Both the position numbers and the translations under genes were made by a program. DNA of 6,131 bases from an uncultured Eubacteriales bacterium (GTDB lineage Bacteria; Bacillota; Clostridia; Christensenellales; UBA1242), in the NCBI GenBank assembly GCA_948949055.1, contig CARBWQ010000054.1, positions 1 to 6,131 of the forward strand, written 5' to 3'. Within the stretch, counting starts at the first letter, position 1. Every line of letters starts with the position of its first letter. Below the pieces are notes generated by a model that was not told the origin of the DNA, searched no databases, and saw only the letters and a list, made by a program, of their open reading frames with translations. Below, piece after piece: positions 1 through 5,089 of the stretch.

Positions 1-741
1 TATTGGTTAGTAAACAATGTATTAATGATTTTAGAAAGATTAATATTAAATAAAAATGCTATGACATTTGGTATTGATAACAAGTCAAATGTTCAGGCGA
101 GAAATATTGAAGAGTATTCAGCTGGTAAGTTTAAATTTGATTTATTTTACAACGACAAATTTTTAGTAAATATATTTTTGCCTTGTTTTGGCTATCATAA
201 TGTTTTTAATGCTTTGGCAAGTTCGGCATGTGGTATATTTTTAGGTTTAGAACCTGATAAGATTAAAAAGGGTGTTGAAGCTTTTGAAGGAATAAAAAGA
301 AGAAATGAAATTATTTATGAAACTGGTGATAACCTTATTATTCATGATTATGCTCATCATCCGACTGAAATAGCTTCGACAATAAAAGCTTATAGAAAGA
401 TTAATAGAGATGGAAAACTTGTTGCAATTTTCCAGCCTCACACTTTCACTAGAACAAAGGCTCTTTTTGACCAATTTGTAAAATGTTTTGATGGCGTTGA
501 TGAGGTGTGGCTTGTGCCAATATATCCAGCAAGAGAAAAACCTATAAAAGGCATAACGTCGTACGCACTAGCTAAACAAATTCAAAAAAGTGGGAAAAGA
601 GCTAGATATTTCAGTTCATTTTCTAAATGTAAAAAAGCAATATTAGAAAACATGGATAATGTGAATATATTTGCAATTTTAGGAGCAGGGGATATTGAGA
701 CGCTTGCATATAGTTTAAAAGAAATTAACCCAATAAATTAA
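1..741 (+). CDS. murC: UDP-N-acetylmuramate--L-alanine ligase, C-terminal part (5' end outside window)
   Basis: MurC is the cytoplasmic Mur ligase that adds L-alanine to UDP-MurNAc with ATP, the first step of the peptidoglycan stem peptide. The reading frame is open from base 1, so the ATG at 25 is internal; 246 codons are visible out of a usual length of about 450. Visible motifs, counted from base 1: GYHNVFNALA near residue 64, the end of the central ATPase domain (G-x-HNxxNxxAA type); RRNEIIYE near 100; HDYAHHPTEI near 115, the MurC form of the DYAHHP loop that opens the C-terminal domain; FQPHTFTRTKAL near 144; YPAREKPIKGI near 175; and GAGDI close to the end. No frameshift is seen, and the stop is TAA. 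It is convergent with the gene to its right and followed by a terminator. Family assignment is secure; the N-terminal UDP-binding domain and the P-loop lie outside the window. Confidence 0.96.
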   Translation, partial: YWLVNNVLMILERLILNKNAMTFGIDNKSNVQARNIEEYSAGKFKFDLFYNDKFLVNIFLPCFGYHNVFNALASSACGIFLGLEPDKIKKGVEAFEGIKRRNEIIYETGDNLIIHDYAHHPTEIASTIKAYRKINRDGKLVAIFQPHTFTRTKALFDQFVKCFDGVDEVWLVPIYPAREKPIKGITSYALAKQIQKSGKRARYFSSFSKCKKAILENMDNVNIFAILGAGDIETLAYSLKEINPIN

Positions 742-752
742 AAGATTAAAAT

Positions 753-782
753 AAAAGCAGAAAAAAAATTCTTCTGCTTTTT
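753..782. terminator. Bidirectional Rho-independent terminator between murC and the DUF1097 gene
   Basis: AAAAGCAGAA (753-762) pairs perfectly with TTCTGCTTTT (772-781) around a nine-base A-rich loop. Both strands carry a T-tract at the outer edge of the 3' arm, so the hairpin can serve murC (+) and the convergent gene ending at 839 (-). The stem is AT-rich with only three G-C pairs, so efficiency may be modest. Confidence 0.7.
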
Positions 783-790
783 AAATTAAG

Positions 791-804
791 TTTGCCTAAG
801 CAAA
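791..804. repeat. Small perfect palindrome TTTGC-CTAA-GCAAA
   Basis: TTTGC (791-795) and GCAAA (800-804) flank a four-base loop. It lies between the terminator and the end of the DUF1097 gene and could be an auxiliary stop for the minus-strand transcript, but no good T-tract follows. Its TGCCTAAGC core recurs in the arms of the hairpin at 2935-2975. Confidence 0.4.
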
Positions 805-838
805 ATATAAATTTAATATTTTTATTGTAAAAATAGGA

Positions 839-1381
839 TTATTTTTCGTTTTTAACATCAATTTCCTTAAATTTTTTAAAATTTTCAGGTTTTTTCCATT
901 TATTATATAAGTAATTGGACAGAGTTGCACATATTAATCCTAAAAGATTATATAGTAATATTGTGCCTATCAAAATGCCTGCATTTGCCCAAGAATTTGG
1001 TGCTAGACCAACTCCGAGTCCTGAGAAAGTAAGAAAAATTCCCATAAAAATACCACTTAAAGAGTTGAGCCAAATTTTCTTAAAATTATCAAAGTATACT
1101 ACAAGACCATTAAAAATAAATACTCCAAGAACACCAGCAATGCTTATACCCAGTACGCTAGCATCAAAAATCTTGCCAAAGTATATCATGCCTACTGCTG
1201 ATATAAAGCCTATAATGTTGCCAATAAATAGTTTTATTTTATCATTGAATGATAAGCTTGACGAAATTGTCCAACCTACAAAAGCAACCCACATAAAACT
1301 ACTGCCTTTGATTATGTTAGGTGCTATTAAATTATCTATGCAATAAAGCACTGCCACGATACAGGCGATAATTATAGGCAT
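839..1381 (-). CDS. DUF1097 family integral membrane protein
   Basis: A 180-residue polytopic membrane protein of unknown biochemical role. Six hydrophobic helices can be read, at about residues 2-20, 27-43, 51-71, 78-97, 104-123 and 134-159. A lysine-rich, presumably cytoplasmic tail (160-180) follows. The layout and the phrases VGWTISSS near 35 and GIFMGIFLTFSG near 110-121 resemble the DUF1097 family (E. coli YcdZ type: FLGCTAYF and GTFIGACATFAG). Family members are usually about 160 residues; here the extra length is the charged tail. The only in-frame ATG before an upstream stop was taken as start. Its Shine-Dalgarno is poor (GAG about ten bases upstream), so a slightly later start is possible. 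No operon partner: the next gene lies 230 bases upstream. A transport or membrane-organising role is possible, but nothing in the sequence shows a substrate. Confidence 0.75.
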   Translation of the reverse strand: MPIIIACIVAVLYCIDNLIAPNIIKGSSFMWVAFVGWTISSSLSFNDKIKLFIGNIIGFISAVGMIYFGKIFDASVLGISIAGVLGVFIFNGLVVYFDNFKKIWLNSLSGIFMGIFLTFSGLGVGLAPNSWANAGILIGTILLYNLLGLICATLSNYLYNKWKKPENFKKFKEIDVKNEK

Positions 1382-1611
1382 CTTTGAAATCTCATAAAAT
1401 TTTAATCATCATATTATCTATATTTAGCAAACTAATGAAACAAGAAGATTTTATACTTAAATTATATGTGTAAACAAACAACAAAGTCTTATTTTTAATT
1501 TTTCAGTTTTGATAATGCTACGAGTCGAAAAGTAATTGTGCTTGCAAATATTACAAGTGAGCAGTGTGGGTTTATATCATTAGATATTTTTTAGTTTTGA
1601 TTTTGCAATAA
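1382..1611. other. Intergenic region between DUF1097 and ATP-grasp genes
   Basis: 230 bases without a convincing gene. It must hold the promoter of the DUF1097 gene: the minus strand has TATAAT- and TATAAA-like hexamers around 1455-1472, but no hexamer pair with good spacing stands out. It must also hold the 3' end of the ATP-grasp transcript. Two copies of (C/T)AGTTTTGAT occur at 1504-1513 and 1592-1601. The stretch at about 1515-1570 is less AT-rich than its surroundings and has a weak CTTG/CAAG inverted repeat on the minus strand. No clear terminator was found. Confidence 0.5.
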
Positions 1612-2439
1612 TTATATTTTCATATATTTATAAATAGCTTGTTTGAAATTTTTTAGAAATTTATTTAATGTTTCTTTGCAAAGCATGGGCAAACTTAAAT
1701 TAGGATTGGAGTCTGCAAATTCTAATATAACCATCTTGTCTTCGCTCACTCTTAAAAAATCAACTCGGTTAAAACTACAACTAGCATTGTTTAAATTTAT
1801 AACTTCAATAGCCTGATCAATATATTTTTGATCAGGAACAAATTCATGTGGAGTTGGATAATTTGGCCACTTGCTTGGTGCATATTCTAATGCATATTGG
1901 AACATATTATTCACAAAATACAACTGTACTTCTGAAATGAAACTTAATTTAGGTTGTAAAACTTCTTCTTTTAACGTCAAGCTTTCTAGATCTTTACGCA
2001 AAATTTGTTTCATATCAAATCCATCATAAGAAACATAAGGTTTTTTAATATATTTTTCTGCGACAGGCAAAATATTAATATCTTCAACATTGTCTATTGT
2101 CGGCACAACATTATATCCTTTTTTATATAACTCGGCCAAATACTTTTTCCCGTATTTATCAAAATTGAGGCATCCATCGGGTGAAGATACAATCTTACAA
2201 TTTGATTTAGTAACTTTTTCAACAAATTTTTCCAATTCAGAAAAGTAATTTTTATAAGTAGTTTCGTTTAAATCCCATGCATTTTTTAAAATAAGCAGAT
2301 CGTAAACATTTTCAAATTCAAATTCAATTGGAAAATCCAATAAATCTACTTTATGTCCATCTTCTGCAAAAGCTTTTGCAATAATATAGTCTTCCTTTGT
2401 ACAACATTCTTTGAAACTTGTTAATATTCCTATTCTCAT
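1612..2439 (-). CDS. Stand-alone ATP-grasp ligase-like protein (RimK/glutathione-synthetase-like)
   Basis: A 275-residue soluble protein with ATP-grasp features. Established knowledge: this fold joins a carboxylate, activated as acyl-phosphate, to an amine or thiol. Visible here: an N-terminal Rossmann-like lobe (MRIGILTSF at 1-9, then DLLILKNAWDL at 47-57); a segment NFDKYGKKYLAELYKKGYN near 92-110, where these enzymes go on to a P-T-I stretch (113-115); KKPYVSYDGFD at 132-142, a candidate nucleotide-binding lysine and loop; LQPKLSFISEVQLYFV at 161-176; a family-specific SKWPNYPTPHEF at 189-200; and the metal-binding end, RVDFLR at 225-230 followed by ILEFADSNPNLSL at 238-250, where E240 and N245 fit the canonical Mg-ligand Glu/Asn pair. 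The start is supported by AAAAGGG four to five bases before the ATG. No substrate clue comes from the neighbours, so it could be a peptide, amino-acid or cofactor ligase. The superfamily is likely; the product is unknown. Confidence 0.78.
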   Translation of the reverse strand: MRIGILTSFKECCTKEDYIIAKAFAEDGHKVDLLDFPIEFEFENVYDLLILKNAWDLNETTYKNYFSELEKFVEKVTKSNCKIVSSPDGCLNFDKYGKKYLAELYKKGYNVVPTIDNVEDINILPVAEKYIKKPYVSYDGFDMKQILRKDLESLTLKEEVLQPKLSFISEVQLYFVNNMFQYALEYAPSKWPNYPTPHEFVPDQKYIDQAIEVINLNNASCSFNRVDFLRVSEDKMVILEFADSNPNLSLPMLCKETLNKFLKNFKQAIYKYMKI

Positions 2440-2502
2440 TTTTCCCTTTTATATATTAAAACGTTATTTAGTGACAATCTAAATCTTGATAATTTTAAAT
2501 TA

Positions 2503-2572
2503 TTTTGATTTTACTTTTCTTAAAATTTTGATTATTTAATCAAAAAATCAAAATTTCTTAATAAAAGAAAAG
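2503..2572. repeat. Nested inverted repeats built from TTTTGATT units
   Basis: TTTTGATT occurs directly at 2503-2510 and 2526-2533, and inverted (AATCAAAA) twice in tandem at 2538-2545 and 2546-2553. The middle two form an 8-bp palindrome with a four-base loop. Alternatively AAATTTTGATT (2523-2533) pairs with AATCAAAATTT (2546-2556), and CTTTTCTT (2514-2521) pairs with AAGAAAAG (2565-2572) outside it. The element lies 65-130 bases upstream of the ATP-grasp start and could be an operator or an AT-rich cruciform. It lacks the GC stem and T-tract of a classical terminator. Confidence 0.6.
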
Positions 2573-2661
2573 ACACTATTTTTCACATTCTTTACAACTT
2601 TTATTTTCTCATTCCTTTTAACTCTGTATCCAGTGCCTGAATCAATCAAACACCACTGCAT
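2548..2661 (-). CDS. Possible 37-residue small protein downstream of tRNA-Thr
   Basis: An ATG at 2661 opens 37 codons ending in TGA: it begins MQWCLIDSGTGYRVKR and ends in a basic tail, SFIKKF. The stretch is less AT-rich than the surrounding intergenic DNA and its composition looks protein-like (W, C, G-T-G-Y, then a lysine-rich half). The frame also stays open upstream of the ATG for nine more codons (from about 2688), which may mean a decayed or 5'-truncated gene. There is no good Shine-Dalgarno; the nearest AGGG is about 13 bases upstream. The stop lies inside the nested inverted repeat. I do not recognise the sequence. It could be a genuine small protein, a gene remnant or chance. Confidence 0.3.
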   Translation of the reverse strand: MQWCLIDSGTGYRVKRNEKIKVVKNVKNSVFSFIKKF

Positions 2662-2708
2662 AAGGTATGTGAAAGCCCTATTAAAAAAGACTTTTTATAT
2701 AATATATT

Positions 2709-2784
2709 TGGAGCTTATGATGGGACTTGAACCCATGACCTCAGCCTTACCAAGGCTGTGCGCTACCTGCTGCGCCACATAAGC
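2709..2784 (-). tRNA. trnT: tRNA-Thr (anticodon GGU)
   Basis: All elements of a canonical 76-nt tRNA can be read on the minus strand. The acceptor stem is GCTTATG/CATAAGC with T8 and G9; the D stem is GCGC/GCGC around AGCAGGTA. The anticodon stem CAGCC/GGCTG encloses loop TTGGTAA, giving anticodon GGU for Thr ACC/ACU codons. A five-base variable loop AGGTC follows, then T stem ATGGG/CCCAT around TTCAAGT. The discriminator is T, with encoded CCA at 2711-2709. Every stem is fully paired, so this is a functional gene. G1-C72 and C2-G71 fit threonine identity. It stands beside a degenerate tRNA half on its 5' side. Confidence 0.97.
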
Positions 2785-2790
2785 ATAAGT

Positions 2791-2830
2791 CAGTTTTGAA
2801 TGATTTTTTTTAGTTTTGATTGTTTTTTTT
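2791..2830. repeat. Two tandem copies of a ~20-bp AGTTTTGA(A/T)TG-T8 unit
   Basis: (C/T)AGTTTTGA(A/T)TG(A) followed by a run of eight T occurs at 2791-2811 and again at about 2811-2830, just upstream of the tRNA-Thr on the minus strand. A third related copy, TAGTTTTGTGATGC then six T, starts at 2878. Copies of the same core are found at 1504 and 1592. Confidence 0.6.
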
Positions 2831-2841
2831 AAATAGGGTGA

Positions 2842-2870
2842 CACTATACCGACTGAGCCATTTTATAGTG
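2842..2870 (-). pseudogene. Degenerate tRNA 5' half (D-arm remnant) within a CACTATA inverted repeat
   Basis: The minus strand reads TGGCTCAGTCGGTA (2860-2847), the textbook T8/R9 plus D-stem and D-loop of a bacterial tRNA with GG18-19. The returning D-stem strand is not complementary (TAGTG follows instead of GAGC), and no anticodon or T arm follows before the T-rich repeats. A perfect 7-bp inverted repeat, CACTATA/TATAGTG (2842-2848 and 2864-2870), brackets the remnant. It lies 57 bases upstream of intact tRNA-Thr in the same orientation, consistent with a decayed member of a tRNA cluster or a recombination scar. Confidence 0.5.
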
Positions 2871-2934
2871 AGAAATTTAGTTTTGTGATGCTTTTTTAAT
2901 TTTTTTGAAATTTTGTTGGGTTAAAATTAGGTTT

Positions 2935-2979
2935 ATGCCTAAGAGATGTTTCCTTTATAGTCATCGCTTAGGCATTTTT
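2935..2979 (+). terminator. Strong hairpin with plus-strand T-tract, function unclear
   Basis: ATGCCTAAG (2935-2943) pairs with CTTAGGCAT (2967-2975). After an A-G mismatch, GATG (2945-2948) pairs with CATC (2962-2965) around a 13-base loop. T5 follows at 2975-2979, then more T. It has the form of a Rho-independent terminator for plus-strand transcription, but no plus-strand gene precedes it in the window after murC. On the minus strand it lies 54 bases beyond the stop of the 108-residue protein, yet lacks a T-tract there. Minus-strand reading also shows AAAAGGGAAAAATG entering the stem, so a translated leader hairpin is an alternative. Confidence 0.5.
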
Positions 2980-3028
2980 CCCTTTTATTTTGTTTTATTT
3001 GGATTATTGTTTTAAGTAGAATTAATAT

Positions 3029-3355
3029 TTACTCAATTCCAGATTCTTTATTTATCTCATCAAAATATGCAGTCATATCTTTTAAATAATTTGTTTTATG
3101 GAGTAATGTGATCATACAATTTAAAAATCTTCGTTGGTCATATGCTGATGGTGCTGAATTGTATATCTTTTCAATTTCATATTCGCCATAAATACTCTCT
3201 ATCTTCTCATTATTCTTATTTTTCCCATGTACTACATGGAGTTTTCCACCATAAATAGCATAAGGCAACTTATTTATGTTTTCATGCTTGCTTATTCTCA
3301 TTTCAGTCAAGAGATCCTTGATTTGTTCTGATGTAAGTCTATTAATGTAATTCAT
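3029..3355 (-). CDS. Hypothetical protein, 108 residues
   Basis: A small soluble, charged protein that I do not recognise. It has no signal peptide, membrane segment or metal-binding cluster (one cysteine only). Visible features are an amphipathic N-terminal stretch NRLTSEQIKDLLTEMRISKHE (5-25), a central beta-like part YAIYGGKLHVVHGK (32-45), a very acidic/aromatic EKIESIYGEYEIEKIY (50-65) and a helical C-terminal half beginning AYDQRRFLNCMITLLHK (71-87). The start is well supported: GTGAGG lies five bases before the ATG and a sigma-A-type promoter lies upstream. Because it has its own promoter 98 bases downstream of the adenylyltransferase fusion, it is probably controlled separately from the NAD genes, although read-through is possible because no terminator separates them. 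The ATG overlaps the stop of a 16-codon leader-like ORF (ATGA). Confidence 0.75.
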   Translation of the reverse strand: MNYINRLTSEQIKDLLTEMRISKHENINKLPYAIYGGKLHVVHGKNKNNEKIESIYGEYEIEKIYNSAPSAYDQRRFLNCMITLLHKTNYLKDMTAYFDEINKESGIE

Positions 3356-3399
3356 ATTAACCTCACTTTATCTTTATGTGAAAAAATAGTTTTATTTTT

Positions 3400-3435
3400 C
3401 ATATTTATTTTATCAAATAAATAGGGTAAAGTCAA
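3400..3435 (-). promoter_or_regulatory. Sigma-A-type promoter of the 108-residue gene with flanking repeats
   Basis: On the minus strand TTGACT (3435-3430) and TAAAAT (3412-3407) are separated by exactly 17 bases, which predicts a start near 3400 and a leader of about 45 bases. A 9-bp palindrome TATTTATTT-TATC-AAATAAATA (3402-3423, plus strand) covers the -10 box. An imperfect direct repeat (18 of 21 bases, ATGAAAAATAAAA...CTATT on the minus strand) lies at 3434-3454 and 3385-3402, on both sides of the promoter about 50 bases apart. These would suit a repressor, but they are AT-rich and could be fortuitous. Confidence 0.65.
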
Positions 3436-3453
3436 TAGTATTTTTATTTTTCA

Positions 3454-5046
3454 TCAGCATTTTGTTGAATTAAGTTTTTCAATGTGCCAAAGGCAAATTT
3501 CTTTCAAAGTTGAATTGTTATTAAATCCTACATATCTCATTAATTTTTGAAATGAATTGTCCGTTTGTTTAAGTAAGATTTCTTGTCCTAAATGGTTGTA
3601 GAAGTCAAAATTCAATTGCCATAAATCGATAGAAAAATCGAATTGATTTTTAGGCGAAACGCTGGACCTCGTAACAAGGTTAGTATAAGGAAGAATATAA
3701 GGTGAACGAGCAGTTTGAAAATCAGGAAGTCGAATAGTTAGCCCACTATTATTACAACCAATTATAAAATCACGCAAGTCAACTACATCGAAGTAGTCAT
3801 CATTAAGTAATTTAGATAATAGAAAAATATCTGTTATCTCTACTTGTTTTGGGAGAAGCTCTTTGATTGATTTAATAGTATTTCCACTGACACTATCATC
3901 ATCTACAAGTGTAAACTTGCCAGCAGGAATTTTGTTGAGCTGATCTCCAATGGCTGGGTAGTCAGATCTTTCTTGCATTTTAAGATAGTGTAATTGTGGT
4001 GAAGAGATGTCAAATAAGCGAGTGATTTCTAGATTGTATCTACCTTTAAAGTAACTATCCAGACTTATAGTATTTTTATCTTTTAAAATTTCTTTTGCCT
4101 GTTTTATTTGGCCAGGAACATTGATAGTTGAGATTTTTATATCTCCTTTCAATTCATTTTTAAATAATAAAATTAAATTATCCAAAAACTTTTTGCGAGC
4201 CTTTTCTAGCTGTTCTTTATCTACAAACGTTAAAAGATTTTGGAAAGGTAGTAAACCTTCATCTCTAATTAGAAAAGTCCCTTGGTTAATTTTTTCACTT
4301 TTATTTTGAAAATTATTTATCCTAATATTGCGAGAAGATAATTGTGACGATATATCGTTGTTATCAATAAATATGCAATTTTTTGATTTGATTTTAGATT
4401 TTGCCTCTTCAAAGTCTTTTGCATTTTTTGACCTATTTATGCAAATGCCAATACCATCATCTTCAAAACAATAATTAAACTTGGCGTTATCACTTCCAAA
4501 GACATAGCCTACTTTAATCCTTTTATCTACATGTAATTGAAGATATTTTTCTAGTCTATCAATAACAGAAGTGAAATTAATATAACTTTTTACATACATA
4601 CTTTCCCATGGATCGATCATAAGCCAAGAGGAATTTTCTATTGCTTTTTGACATTCAAATATTCTATCACCCAGATTAGTATTGTAGTAAGGTTTTGTTG
4701 AAACATAATGTTCATGCGAAGGTGAAAAATATCCACCAATTACGTCATATCCAATTTCTTCCATTTTTGATTTTGCCAGTTCCATCATATTCAAATGACC
4801 TTGATGTATTGGTAAAAATCCCCCAGTCGAAAGAAGGACTAGTGGATTATTACAGTCTTTAATATTATCTAATAATTTTCCGACAGGTGTGGTAAGCAGA
4901 TTTAAGTTGTAAAAACTTTTTGCGTCAACTTTACTATCTATGAAACCAGCGTCTACAAGTAAATTAAAATCACCATATTTTTGATATAATTTATTGTAAA
5001 ACCTATCATTTTTTATAATTTTTGATGTTTTTTCGCTTAAATTCAT
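3454..5046 (-). CDS. Fusion: NMN/NaMN adenylyltransferase-like domain plus type I phosphoribosyltransferase-like domain
   Basis: A 530-residue cytoplasmic protein with two enzymatic halves. The N-terminal half (about 65-245) is an HxGH nucleotidyltransferase: GGFLPIHQGH at 75-84; PSHEHYVSTKPY at 109-120; a segment ending in DPWESMY (145-151), close to the WES motif of eukaryotic-type NMNATs; VFGSD at 182-186; and LSSRNIR at 236-242, the ISSTxIR-like ATP loop. The C-terminal half (about 300-500) carries FTLVDDDSVSGNT at 378-390, the PRPP-binding signature of type I phosphoribosyltransferases, followed by a family-specific RSPYILPYTNLVTRSS (447-462). Inference: the protein makes or exchanges a pyridine ribotide and adenylylates it, upstream of nadE in the pathway and downstream of it in the operon (43-base gap). 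The start has only a weak GAG Shine-Dalgarno, but the next ATG falls beyond the HxGH motif. Uncertain point: known NAD-pathway phosphoribosyltransferases are type II, so the PRTase substrate is open. Confidence 0.88.
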   Translation of the reverse strand: MNLSEKTSKIIKNDRFYNKLYQKYGDFNLLVDAGFIDSKVDAKSFYNLNLLTTPVGKLLDNIKDCNNPLVLLSTGGFLPIHQGHLNMMELAKSKMEEIGYDVIGGYFSPSHEHYVSTKPYYNTNLGDRIFECQKAIENSSWLMIDPWESMYVKSYINFTSVIDRLEKYLQLHVDKRIKVGYVFGSDNAKFNYCFEDDGIGICINRSKNAKDFEEAKSKIKSKNCIFIDNNDISSQLSSRNIRINNFQNKSEKINQGTFLIRDEGLLPFQNLLTFVDKEQLEKARKKFLDNLILLFKNELKGDIKISTINVPGQIKQAKEILKDKNTISLDSYFKGRYNLEITRLFDISSPQLHYLKMQERSDYPAIGDQLNKIPAGKFTLVDDDSVSGNTIKSIKELLPKQVEITDIFLLSKLLNDDYFDVVDLRDFIIGCNNSGLTIRLPDFQTARSPYILPYTNLVTRSSVSPKNQFDFSIDLWQLNFDFYNHLGQEILLKQTDNSFQKLMRYVGFNNNSTLKEICLWHIEKLNSTKC

Positions 5047-5089
5047 AAAATTTTGCTCGATTTATTATAATTATCAATAATTTTACTTT

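Noticed and set aside
247..474. 75-codon minus-strand ORF within murC.
   Set aside because: It lies antisense to the conserved MurC C-terminal motifs and has no features of its own.
915..1346. 143-codon plus-strand ORF opposite the DUF1097 gene.
   Set aside because: Antisense shadow: the minus-strand frame gives six clear membrane helices and a family match, while this one is proline- and lysine-rich with no recognisable pattern.
1499..1594. Plus-strand open stretch of 31 codons reading FFSFDNATSRKVIVL... up to a TAG.
   Set aside because: It has no ATG and no ribosome binding site, and is short enough to arise by chance. It could be a gene relic but nothing supports it.
2837..2872. Phage-type RNA polymerase promoters: GGTGACACTATA (plus strand, as in SP6) and CTCACTATA (minus strand, as in T7), which could also hint at vector sequence.
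   Set aside because: The matches are only cores. The bases before them and the initiating G run do not fit, no vector sequence surrounds them, and the shared CACTATA is explained by the inverted repeat around the tRNA remnant.
4121..4309. 62-codon plus-strand ORF inside the adenylyltransferase fusion.
   Set aside because: Antisense to a well-supported long coding region; no independent signal.
5047..5089. TATAAT (minus strand, 5069-5064) as a separate promoter for the fusion gene.
   Set aside because: No acceptable -35 hexamer lies 16-18 bases upstream, so co-transcription with nadE is simpler.
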